A stretch of DNA of 64,000 nt, taken from the NCBI GenBank assembly GCA_019096065.1, contig JAGUCH010000008.1, forward strand, positions 5,461,001 through 5,525,000, written 5' to 3'. Under the pieces are notes generated by a model. That model made no database searches, had not been told where the DNA came from, and saw only the letters and a program-made list of their open reading frames with translations. Numbering within the stretch: position 1 is the stretch's first letter; every line of letters begins with the position of its first letter. The stretch comes from Paracyclopina nana (taxonomy: Eukaryota; Arthropoda; Copepoda; Cyclopoida; Cyclopettidae). Shown piece by piece: positions 1 through 11,900 of the stretch. The translations under genes were made by a program, and so were the position numbers.

Positions 1-1736
1 TTCTCTTCGACGTCGTCGTATCAGTGCATGGATTTGACGTCGTCGCGGCGCCGCCGAAAAATCGCAGCTGCTTTGCGCTGTCGCTGCTCGACGTCGATGG
101 CGTAGCCATTTCAGGATAAGTTTCGTCCTCTCCTGGATCATCGAGTGGCCGCTCGCACGCGTTGCATGGTAAGCAAAGCAAAGTGGCACAACGTTCGGTT
201 CATGGCCTCCTCCATGCACACGCGCATATACACACACACCGCGAAACGTCGTCGCGCCACACTGGGCAAAAAAGATGCGCAAAAAACACCCCAATGACAC
301 CTGTTAACTCGAAAAAACCAAATTTTTTCAGGGTGGCCCGTGGGCCGAGGCTGGCCCGAGGCCGCTCTCAAAACGTCCTAATGATGGCGAAGTATGGCAA
401 TTTTTTCAAGAAAAATATTTCGAGTTGGCCCAGGCCGAAAAATTAATCATGGCAGTGAAAGGCAAATAGGGGCGAAAAATGTGGTTTGCGGTTTTTTTTT
501 GCCCTATCGAGGGATGTGCCCAGTGTGTCAAGCTGCTCTTCTCGGAGCCCGAGGTGCCGGTACGCGTCTACACATGACACCCCCAACACTCACATATGAT
601 CCGGACATGTCCGGACCCCGCAAAACTGTGTACATTGTACATGACGCTACGTTATTATGCTACTTCAGAGTGCAAAAACTATGAAATGCCTTGAAATCAC
701 TTTTGCTCTCTGGTACACATGAAACGGCCCGCCGCCCTCACTTGCAGCCTGCCCGCTTTCGGCTCTTCAGATCAGCCCGTCAACGGATTCGAGAGGAGAA
801 AGCTTCGAGACCGTTTAACCTGCACCAGATACCATCACCTGTCTGGCTGCATAGCCGCATATACCAAGGTTATGCTGTAGCCATGCATGGTACATACTGC
901 TAAGGAAAGTTCTTCAATGATTTTACTGCACTCTTCTGGTAAATTCAAGTTAAATCAAGGCATGCTTCAGCTCATGCTCATCTATTAAATGAAGTGGTAT
1001 CTTGTACTATGTTCAAATTGAAATATACCAACTAGCGCAATGCCAGCAAATGGAAGCATGCCGTACTCAATTCGAAGCCTCGATCCAGTCGCAATTATGA
1101 GCCATTAGCTGCTAGCAGTGATAACAGCATTACCATATCTCTGCTAGGGTCAAAATTCGACTTTGAACTTGTTTTACCGGATATTTTGCCCAGAAACAAC
1201 TCTACTTTATTCTGGAAGCATGAATAATAATGCAAACAGACATAGCTTTTTCCACTATAGCATTCATAAATTGATAGCTCCCAAATGTTCTGGTAAATTT
1301 GTATAGAAAGCAGCGGCATTAATTATGATTCATTGAGTGTCTAGACTGAATGCAAAGAATGATTTTTAACTCGAAATAAACTGTTTACCACCAAAAATGT
1401 TCGCAACAAGTGACTGTAGTAGCATTTTGGGAGCTTTCTCGTTTTCCCTCCATTTCTGAGAAGTTGATGTTACGTTCAGATTTCTCCACTGTTTTAGTGA
1501 AAATGTTGCACTCTCTACTTTTTACTTTTCTTTTTATCAGCTATGTCTAAAGGCTGAAAATGAAATCGCTACTTTTCACAAATTGTACTACTGCCACGCG
1601 TATTTTAGGTGTATTTTTGCAATCACGAAGTGCTACCGCAAAAGTCTATAATTCGCATTGTTTTCCAGTTTATCTAATTTCACATCAACAGAATTGATTG
1701 AACAACTTTTAGTACGAGCCAAAAACTTGAGTTGCT
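1..1736. other. No gene recognised
   Basis: Short open frames occur on both strands, but none shows a family motif, and I found no spliced chain with consistent phase. The first 450 bases are comparatively GC-rich, the rest AT-rich. A perfect 16-bp palindrome lies at 600-615. The last part is the likely promoter of the small secreted gene that starts at 1737. Confidence 0.5.
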
Positions 1737-2270
1737 ATGAAGCTGCTTTTTTCTTGTTCCATAATTGCAGCTCTATTTGGCGTTTGTTTTAATATTCTCA
1801 CGAATGGAACAGTTAATAATGGAACCAGAGCACCAGCTTGGCAGGTTAAGCATATTATTTTTTAGCTCTTTAAAAAGTGTGTACTGATGTCTGTATTTGC
1901 AATAGGAATTTTTCATAGAAGTCAAGTCATCATTTGCTATGCCAGACATGGGCAATTTTACTAATGCAGTGAACGATTTGGAATCAACTTTTAGCAAGGA
2001 ATTCATTGAAGGAAAAGCTTTGAGCGAACTCATACTAGAGAGTATTGCAAACAAAAGTAATTGCCTTTTTTTTGGTTAATTATGCTACGTTTTCAGGCCC
2101 AATCGATTACATTATGGAGAGATTCCAGTTGACAGAAATGGAAGCTTCTCTTCTAAAAGTAAATACAACGGTGCATAAAATTTCCTAATTTTTAATGGTG
2201 ATTAATATTTTTTCAGGATTTGTGTAATTACATGCACGAAAACACTTACTTTGAAAATGAAGAAAAGTGA
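1737..2270 (+). CDS. Small secreted protein, tandem family member 1 (124 aa, 4 exons)
   Basis: I read four exons: 1737-1844, 1906-2056, 2097-2158 and 2217-2270. Every junction is GT-AG, and the 375 nt encode 124 residues plus stop. Introns are 40-61 nt. The protein starts MKLLFSCSIIAALFGVCF, a typical signal peptide, followed by a short region with N-glycosylation sequons (NGT, NNGT, NFT) and an acidic, mostly helical-looking remainder with few cysteines. I do not recognise the family. Intron phases are 0, 1, 0 and exon 3 is 62 nt, exactly as in the next two genes. An AATAAA signal lies at 2306-2311. A secreted product is inferred from the N-terminus; the function is unknown. Confidence 0.8.
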
Positions 2271-2421
2271 ACTTGAGCATTTTATCACACCATTTGAATA
2301 ATTGCAATAAAACATTTGCATCGGATACTTTTATTGATCTTTTGATTTCAATAATGCACTTTTTGTGCTACCATCAGATTTATGCAAGCATTATTAGTTA
2401 GGCCTTAATATTTGGGGAACT

Positions 2422-2987
2422 ATGAAGCTTTTTATCTTTGTTTTCCTAACTATCACTTTAAGTGCAGCAACTTCAAGCCACGATGGCTTCAAGAATGTAA
2501 GCATGAAAATACTACAAAAAATAAATATGTATCGGGGCACATTTCCTTTCAGTTTCTCATTCTTTTGTATGATGATATCAAAGATCCACAGTATGAGAGT
2601 GTGAATGTACTTTTTAAAAAAGTGGAATCGTTTTATGATGAAAATCATAATATGGGGATCCTAATGATGGAAACACTGAACAATCGTAATTATTTAGAGT
2701 AGCGCCAGCAATCAGTTTATTTCATCAAGAGGCCTTTTTTCTTTAGAGAGCGACAGTTTCCTCATGGATTCATTTGGACTCAACGAAAAGGAAGTTGCTT
2801 TCTTCAAGGTGAACCATCACAAATATTATAAGTGAATTTGCTTTATAAACTGATATCAATTGTCTATTTTACTATCACCGATAATTTTTGTTGAATAGTT
2901 TGGATACTCTAAGCATTTTCTTTGCAGAGTGTGGGAAATTTCTTGAAGGAATTCAACTACTATCAAGATGAAGCATTGCCATTCTGA
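2422..2987 (+). CDS. Small secreted protein, tandem family member 2 (109 aa, 4 exons)
   Basis: Exons are 2422-2496, 2553-2685, 2747-2808 and 2928-2987, all with GT-AG borders; 330 nt give 109 residues plus stop. The N-terminus MKLFIFVFLTITLSAATS is a clear signal peptide. Exon 3 is 62 nt and enters in phase 1, like its neighbours, and encodes a comparable segment ending in a Phe-Phe-Lys. If the second donor is not used, the frame runs into a stop shortly after 2685, so the four-exon model is preferred. An AATAAA-like signal follows at about 3031-3060. Sequence identity to member 1 is low, but the gene structure and the signal peptide show common descent. Function unknown. Confidence 0.78.
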
Positions 2988-3138
2988 TACAATCATATTG
3001 ATCATTTGGATGTGTTTCAATGATGTATCGAATAAAAATGCAGAATTTATGCACAATAAATCTTATCTGATCAACTCATTTTAAATCATTAGAATTTCAG
3101 CTCACTTTTGCCATTCACAGTTTTGATTGCAAGCTGAA

Positions 3139-3849
3139 ATGAGGCCACTTTTTGGATTACTTTTGCTCGTTGTAAGCCTTGCCAATGCTGAATGGACATT
3201 GGAAGACATTCGACAGTTGAAGGTATCAAGTAATTAATATCCTCATTTTTTGCGAAAATGCTGCAAATTGTGTTGTTGTAAAAAACTCTATTAGTTAATT
3301 AAAATCAATACAATTTGAATATTACATTTGAGAGTCAGTAAATGCAGCTGATTACAAACATTGCCAAGTTTTAAAAAGAAACTTGATGATTTAATTAATT
3401 GCTCATATTTAATCAATTATGCGCTTAGGATGATCCTTTGAAAAGTGGCAATTTTCGAAAGCTTGTCTCTGAAATGCTAACTTTGATGGACACTGATGGA
3501 ATTGAGGCACTAAAACAGTGGAAGAAAATGATAGATCGTAATGATAATTTATTTTTTGCAATTCATGATTTGCCAATAATGTGTTATTTCTTTTTTCTTC
3601 AAAAAGTCCAACACTCGGGAATTGAGACAACTTATGAAGTGGATGCTGAGGAATCGCACCTTTTATATGTAACTCATAATGCCTTCTCTTATATATTGAA
3701 CACCTCAAAGTAGCATTAATTTCTAGGAAATGGCTGAGTTGTTCACTAGCTCAAAATATTTGGAAGAAATGCTGGAGAGATACGATATTGATTTGAGCGA
3801 TGCATCTTACTATGATTATGAAGATAAGGATAACATTGATTCAGTCTAA
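3139..3849 (+). CDS. Small secreted protein, tandem family member 3 (125 aa, 4 exons)
   Basis: Exons are 3139-3222, 3429-3537, 3607-3668 and 3727-3849; the sum of 378 nt gives 125 residues plus stop. The N-terminus MRPLFGLLLLVVSLANAEW is a signal peptide with a good cleavage context after Ala-Asn-Ala. Phases 0, 1, 0 and the 62-nt exon 3 repeat the pattern of the two upstream paralogues. The C-terminal tail is longer and strongly acidic and tyrosine-rich (around residues 105-125). AATAAA lies at 3859-3864. The three genes are head-to-tail with 150 bp between stop and next start, as expected from tandem duplication. Role unknown; rapidly evolving secreted effectors or reproductive proteins are possible but not shown. 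Confidence 0.78.
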
Positions 3850-3864
3850 CATCTATTTAATAAA

Positions 3865-5480
3865 ACTGAAACATATTTGAAATTTTTTAAATAAACCCTC
3901 AGTTTATTTTTTTGCAATCAAAAATATACACCTCAGTTTATATAATCCACCTTGAAGAGTGAGGAAGTTTCAAATTTCACCATGTCAGCTTCAGTTAAAG
4001 CACAAATGGTGCTTTTTAATGCCGAGGGCTTAAATCATCATTCGCAGCTTAATACTGAATACTTTTTCCCTGGGCAACATGTCAAAATTCGGTGTTCAGC
4101 TGTTGCGCGTGCACACAGCACTCAAATTTCAGCTGTTGCGCGTGCGATACCCAATTCGAAACAAACCCACGAAAATTATTGCTTTGGCCTTGACCTAAGT
4201 GGTTGGAAAAAAGGCTGCCACAGGCTTTATGTTTGTTTATCTTTGTGTAATAATGTGGATGTGTGTTAGTTTTTCATCCACAGCATTCTTTGTTTTTCCT
4301 CCGGCCTTTTCGGCCTTGTTTTGGAGTCGGCACGGCCTTGTGTCCAAGCTGTCACAGCTTTCATTATTATTGGCCTCCTCAAGCTCTGCACGCTTTATAC
4401 ACGTTTTGCTCTCTCACTCTTTCTCTTGCCCACACAGGGGAAACAGTGCACAAAAAATCACCCCTTCGTTTTCACTTTGAAATAATGCTTCTCTTAAAAT
4501 TCATTCAGATTTGCCAGCATTTGGGAATTTGCGCATAACTGTCTCAGTTATGGCGAAAAATGCGCCCTTGAGTTTGTCATCTTCATGAAAAAAATATGTG
4601 ACAATCACATGATGATGCGACATTTTTTCTAGCTGAACGTAGAGTTTTTGCCCCAGTGTGTGCAGCAAACTTAGAGGTGTGAAATGCTAGCATGTAATTG
4701 AAAATATTTTTCATGTATTTTTTAGATTTCATGAAATGTTCAATTGTTAGGCATTTTAGAAGACTTAAGGCCCCACTGTGGAATTGCTCTCTTATACTAC
4801 TTTACTACTACGGCGCAGTTGGAAAGCCAAGGCTTTGTTATTGTTGGGTCGATCAGAGCAGAAATTAAATAAATAAAAACAAATACCGTACATGCATCAA
4901 TTGAGACAAACCTAGATCCTAGCAGGCTACAACTAGAAACCGTTGTCACAACCTGTTGAATGGTTAAGGAATTTTGGAAATGGAGTTGCGTGATTTAGAA
5001 AATCAAAGTTCCCATGAAAATTATTTCGGTAGCTTAATCTTCAGATTTTGGGCTAAGAAAACATGTTAGTTTATCACGAATGCAATTGCTAATAGAAAAG
5101 GAATCATAACCTTTTTGTGAATATCCTTTGTTGCTATTTGGGTCAATCGTCTCTTGCCATTGCATTAATGAGTTGCAGTTGCGCACTGTGGCAAGAAATC
5201 ACAACAAAACCCATTACAAATATTACTTTTTTTCTCTCGCAAGATTCTGCCGATTTTGAAAAGCAGAGCAGAGTGAGATGAAGCCGAGGAAAAGTCGAAT
5301 TAGACTTCTGCGAAGGTTTCCCATTACATAGAAATTACTCTATTTGTCTCAATCTGCTTTCCAAATGTTGTGTCTATAGTATACATATAAGTAGTATAAA
5401 ATCATAACAATCACAATTAACTGTTCAAGGTTTTTTTTAAACTGATGTCAACAATTAGCATTGATCTTGACCGCCTACGT
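3865..5480. other. Intergenic, no gene recognised
   Basis: No spliced or single-exon reading frame with recognisable content. An 18-bp direct repeat occurs at 4095-4112 and 4128-4145. The stretch separates the secreted-protein cluster from the 3' end of the PRDM10-like gene on the opposite strand. Confidence 0.5.
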
Positions 5481-5487
5481 TAGAAGT

Positions 5488-5850
5488 TGAAGAAACCAAC
5501 TCTGGTGGAAGATACGAACTTGGATTACTCTGACTTGGGTGTTGATATCTTGGTAATGGCTCAGCAATGTTGACAAATGAGGCTAAGTGGATCATAGCGA
5601 TACCATGATTGACAAGTCACATGGCAGCCATGTGACTTAACTTCTTCTTAAGCATGGTACTTCACATTGTTTGCCTGTTGCAGTGCCATGGTAATGGATG
5701 TCTTCAATAAGCAATGATTCACCCATTATCTATCTTAAGGAGGTAAGCATTGCTCTGCGGTTGAACAGGTTGCAGTGGGTTCGCCAAGACTTGTGCCAAC
5801 TCTGGTAGAAGATCAAAGCTTGGATTGTTCTTTCCCATGACGACACAAGA
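5488..5850 (-). pseudogene. Two decayed tandem copies of the PRDM10-like last exon
   Basis: Two stretches, about 5488-5640 and 5697-5850, align by eye with the terminal exon of the neighbouring gene (5921-6200). Shared words include the segment encoding the Asn-Pro-Ser-Phe-Asp-Leu-Pro-Glu-Leu repeat and the region around the gene's last 60 codons. Both copies carry small indels and substitutions and have no open reading frame of matching length. They look like partial tandem duplications left to decay. The first copy contains a perfect 25-bp palindrome at 5614-5638. Confidence 0.6.
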
Positions 5851-5920
5851 TGAACTGAGGTGGTACCATAGTTGATTTTGACGCATAGTCACACTTCTTG
5901 TTAAATATGAGTTGTCAAGT

Positions 5921-8900
5921 CTATGATGGGTGTCTCCGATAAGCATTGATCCACTGATTATCTTGGTCTTGTCCGTTCATAGGGGGTTGCTGTGGCTGAC
6001 CAGGCTGCTGTTGAGCAGGTTGGATCGGGTTCACCATGACTTGCACCAACTCTGGTGGAAGATCAAAACTTGGATTGCTCTGGCTTGTTGGTTGACGACT
6101 TGTCGATGGCCCAGCCATGTTGTCTTCTGGAGCCACGTGGATCACTGTGGCACCATTGTTGACAAGTCGCATGGCCTCAGCTTGTGGAACTCGGGTAAGC
6201 TGGAGGACTTCTCCATCAATGCGATACTCCAAATTGTTGTCCTGGTGCGCAAGGTTGCCATTGTTGGCATCGTCTGGCCGCCATTGATCTCCAAGATCTT
6301 CACCAACCACTGGCACCAATCGAGCGTGATCTTTCCGCAAATGCTGGAGCAACTTGGCATTGGTGGCATACTGTTTGTGGCAATGCTGACAATTATGAGG
6401 CTGTGAAGTCACAGAGCCCACCGTGGTGCTGAAGGTTGGATTGAACTTGTTCTGATCCGGTTTGTCTTGTACTGCAGCAGCTAGAGCAGCTTTGTCACGA
6501 GCTGAAGGGGGAGGCTTTTGGCCAGGATGATTCTTCAGAATGTGGCTTTTCCGCTTGGAACTGCTTTTGTAAACCTGCAAAAAAGAATCGTAGTATTAAG
6601 GATTTTTCCATGAGCAACAAATCAGATTTTGTGGATCTAGAATAGAAGAGGCATATATAAGCTTCAGATTCCCAACATCGATAACTAGCTACTAGGCTGC
6701 ATGCCGAATTTTAAAACATTGACGTCAATCATGACAACAAGGCTGCTGCACAATTTTATTTCTTTTTAAAACGAGTTGCCACAATTTTAGAACCGAAGTC
6801 CCTTCATTTTTCCAAGAGCTTCTCCATACTTGGCATTGAAATTAGCTTTTTTAGCAGAGGAGTTTGACCAATTATAAATAGTTTTCTTAATGTCAGAAGC
6901 CTCGTCTCCGGCGTTGAATTTGCTCAAGTAAATGCTTGGTTTAATTTGGAACTTGTTGTTGCGATAAATTCCAAGACTAGAGTACACATCAGGCTTGTAT
7001 ATGAGAGTACCAAGAACTGGCACAGTCCTCAAAAAGGCCTCTGTCTCCAGGATTTCAGCCTCGTTTCTGATGTCATCATTCATCACAGCAATATAATGAT
7101 CATGCCTATGTTCAGCTCCAGGAAATTTGACATCATCGATAGTAGAGATCTTGATACCCAAGACTCCTTTGGGCATTTTGCCATCAGCCAAATGCCAAAC
7201 AATCTTCTTCCAAAGCTCGTCCAAGCTGGGAGTGCTTTCAAGATAGAACACCCATTTTCCACCCAAAACTTGGTGCTTTTCAGCCAACTCCAAAATTTCA
7301 TTGAAGGTGACTTTTTTGCCGTCCGGTATTTCCTCTATAAGTTGCGTCCATTCCTCTTTGAGAGTTTGGTGCTCATCTCCAGCATAGAGAAGACTCTTTT
7401 TCTGATCCACAGTGATGGTCTTGGCAAGGACAATCAGCCTTCCAATGCCATCAGACCGACGGATCTTGCTCGGAGCAAATTCATCAAGCCATGCATTGAC
7501 TTGCTCCTCGCCTTTTCCCAATGAAAGATCGAGTATCTGAAGCTTGCCTTCTCGAGCATTGACACTCTCTAAATATAATTCTTCGGCAGTGACTCTACTT
7601 TTGTCTATCTCCATCTTGACGGTGATTTCATCAAATGAATCTCTTTAAACGGATTATCAATTTATATACAAATTGAATAATTGATAAGACCGATGCAAAG
7701 ATAATAACCTGACTACGAGGTTTCAGATTACGAAATGACTTCGTCTCGCCGAGGAAAAAGAACAAGACTGAAAAGTTTCAGCAAAATTGAAACCGCTCGC
7801 AAAATCTGAAATATCTAGTTAACTTTGAAAGAAGATAGATAAATCGAAATATTAAAGCTGCTACAAAACTTATTCATGTTTCATGTAAAGAGACATCGCT
7901 ATTTGATATGCTAGCGTATGACCAACCTATCATGACAAAGATGGCAATCCGTGCATTTATCAGAATAGTGTTAAAATCTTATTTTTGAGAATTGCAATGC
8001 CTTCTGAGCACCAACGTTGAACTGGGTCGAATAACCTATAATTATTTTGCAACTTCATGGTTTTTGGAATTTATCTCAAAAAGGCTTACTGCCAATTACA
8101 ATGCTCAATTTTAAGCACTAAAAAATGCTTTCTTTGACGGAAAACTAATATAGTTAAAGAAGTAAAGCTTTAAATATATTTTAAAATGTAATAAATAACT
8201 TATCATTGTGACAACCTAATGAGTTAGCACAAAAACATATAAATTCGAGCAGACTTTTAAAACATTATCATGGAAGTGGCAAAATTGGACTGTTCTTAAA
8301 ATTATCAAATTAGAGCGGATAAAGATGGACCCAAGCTAGCTTCGTGATAATCTGCAAAAGTTGATTTTTTCCAAGCATTTTAATTATTCTAGCAGTGACT
8401 CCAGCATATGTGTGACACGTGACCTATTCCAGAGAGATTTTAAAAGTCCACAAGCAGCGCTAGTCACAGTCCATATAACTATCATTATTATGTAGAGAGG
8501 TTTGATCTAGATTTTGCCAGAAGCTACACCATAACAGCAGCTTCGTAATAGAAGAAGGAAAAAATTGGGACAAAAATCACCTTATTGCAATACTGGCAGA
8601 AATAGTCCTTGGTGGCCTTCAAAATGGGTAGGTTGAGCTCAGGCACAGTTTCTAGAGCTATATCCGGATGCCGTTTGGCCAAGTGATTAACCAGCATGCC
8701 TCTCCTTTTGAAACCCAACAAACACTTGTGGCATTTGTAGACGAAACGATGATAATCCGTGGGAGATGTCTGAAAATCATCATATAAATTACATGCGTTC
8801 CACATAGCATTGAAAGCGTCATTTATGCCCACGTTGCAATCATGAGTTTTCCCTTGAAACCTTTACCCAAATTTACATCCACTTACTCTGGGATTGAACT

Positions 8901-11900
8901 TGCTCTCATAATTCTCGTCATTGTTGCCCTCGTCTTCTTGCACCATTGGCAATTGAGGCTGTGGAATTTGATCAAACATCGGGAGTGATGAGGAATCATG
9001 GACAGCCTCGAAATTCGCGGATTTCTTCTCCTTATTATTTTGAAGAGAGGCTGCTGCAGTTGCATTGTGAATTCTCTTCACGTGGTCCTTCAGCTTGTCT
9101 TTTCGTTTGAACGTTTTGCCACATTCATTGCACAAAAACTCTCTTTTATCCGAATGCCTACATAAGGAGGAAAAGCAATGTAAAATAGCGTTTTTATGAA
9201 ATGTCAACTTATGACGTAATCGATTCTAGGGCATTCATCTTTCAGAGTAATCTGTTGTTCTACTCACTTGACCAAATGGGCCTTCAATTTGTCCCCGCCA
9301 GTAAATGCTTTTTCGCAGTAGGGACACTGGAACCTTTTTTCAGAGTGGAAAGCCCTGATGTGCTTACGTATGAGTGCATACTCCGGAAACTCCTGAGGAC
9401 GGAGAGGAATCAATATTTAAGCTTTGCAGATTGGAAAATTGTTACCTTGAGACAACTGGGACACGTGTAGACATTGTTGATCCTGTGCACGTGAACGTGC
9501 TCCTTCAACGCGTGGATTTGGTCAAACGGGTGGCCACAAATGGGGCAATCATACGAACACACTTCCACGGCATGGATCTTGAGATGACAAGCCAAGGCTG
9601 AGTTGCTCAGGAACCTCTTGCCACACTCCTCACATGCCAAAGGTTTGCTCTCATCGGACCCATGAACTGCCATGTGTTTCTGAAATATTTAAATTTTTTT
9701 GTGGCCACAATCCAATTTGACTAAAAGCAAATATTGGTCATTCCAAATCGATTTCAATTACCGAGAGCCTCTCTTCAGAGGAGAAAGATTTATAGCATAG
9801 CTCGCATTTATGGGGTTTCCTGAGGCTGTTACTCGAGGCTGAAGCAAAAGACATATCAGCGACTGGATTAGCCTCATTTCCCATGGGAAGCAAATCTTCT
9901 TGCAAGTTTCGCAAGCCGTGACTTGTGGCATGGGCCACATGATCATCCCACGTTTGAGATTTGGCATAGCAGCTAGGACAAGTGAGGTCATCTGTGGAGG
10001 CCAAGTCTGGATTGTTTTCCGCCTGGTGGTGAGAATAAAAGTGGATTCTCATCGTGGCTTGCATCTTGAACCAGAGTCCACAGGTTTCGCATCTCGTATG
10101 TCTTCCCTTGGGATCATTGTTATGTGCTCTCCTCTTGTGACGAGCCAAGTTGAACTTTAACGAGTACTTGGCTGAGCATTCATCACATTTAAATTTCTTC
10201 TCTCCTACAGAAAGCACAAAGATAATTATAGGATAAAAAACCATGATTATGCTGTCACCTTTGTGCAGAGCGACATGACGGCTCAGACTGTATTGTCTAT
10301 CGAAAATCCGAGGACAAATGGGACACTTCAGCTTGAACTTTTCCACAGTCGAGGCGTCTTTCTGAGGCATCATCACCTTCAGCTTTTTCATGACTACCCC
10401 ATTGGGAGGAGCAATGTTCTCATGCTCATTGAGGTGCTTTTGTAGCTCTTCCGAGTTGGAAAATGTCTGGGTGCATTCAAAGCAAGGCCACGAGTTCAAG
10501 TCGTCATCGAAGCTTTGCATTTCCTCTGAGGTTGGCACCAAATGTCTCAAGCCTCGGGCAGCTCCATAAGCTGGGCTATAGCCAACTCGGAGCTCTTGTC
10601 TTGGACTGATGTTCCTCGTGGAAGTGAAGAAGAGCTGGCCATTTTCTTGGCTGAGAATCAGATTCTGCTCAGCAAACCTCTCCGCAGGCCGCACAAATCT
10701 CATCCAGTTGGACTCCTCTTCGTCTGAAACGTCAATTTTGACCACGGTCGCATTGTCATCCTCAATGACAGTGAGGACGAATTCGTGCTCGTCCCCTTTG
10801 TCTTCAGACATAGGTGTTACTTTTTTCCCTTCGAGAGGCCCAAATCTGCATGATTTAGGAATGGTCTTTCTAGCATACACGCCTCCCAGTGACCTCAATG
10901 ACAAGTACTCAGAGGGTAAGGATGCCAAAGCTCTGGTCATGATGGGCTGATCTGAAATCTGGAGCAAAACTGGCTGATGCAGCGGACACTCTGAGTCGTA
11001 CTCGATTCTGCATTGATCACAGTAATGCATAGCTTTCTTCTTCTTGATTTGCCGTCGACTCCGGTTCAAAGCTAAGCAGTTGTCCTCGTGATCGCCCAAA
11101 GGATGAATGACATTGAAGAGGACATCCTCCTCGTTCTCATGGGCAGATTTCTGCTGGAAAAATTTCTTCGGTTTAATGGCGTTGCCTGAGGTCTCTATCG
11201 TCACCGAAAACGTCTGAATATTTTGACAATTGGCAGAGGATCCGGAGGATCCAGAAGCGCCAGGATCCGGAGCGTTGTCATCGTGGTGGTCGTGATGATG
11301 ATCCTCGTGATTCTCAGGATCAAAGGAAGACTTGGAAGTGGACGACGATGAAGGTGCAGCAGCAGAGGATTCCTTCGACTCGTTCTTCTTGGACGAGTCT
11401 GAGGCCGGAGTTGAGGTTGAGCTCTGTTGTTGCTGCAGGCTATGCAGAGTCCTTAGCCTCTTGCTCAATGGACCAGTCATACTTTCCAAGATGGAAGAGT
11501 GGTGACTATTGTTGTTGGACAACATTTTAGCGGCCTCGGACGAAGTCGAGGCCACCGAAGAGGATTTCCCGGGTAGCCCAGAGAAAGCCAGGCTGATGTT
11601 GCCCAGGCCAGCCGCTGAGGTCACATCTTTCACTTCATTGTTGTTGTTGATGTATTTGAATTGGTCACTCCGACTGACAACCTCAGAGGCTGTTGACGTC
11701 GAGGCCGTCTTGAACGTTTCTGGGACCAGATTCTGCACCTGGATGTCCTCCAGATCCACAGGTGGGAAACTGGAATGGGCAGGATCGAAATGGAGGTCAT
11801 CATCAAGATCATACTCAAGGCCATTATTTCGGTGTCCATTCCTTGGTCTTGACGGTCCAGCTTCGCAAAACAACGAACTACTCGAAGCTGCCCTGTTGTT

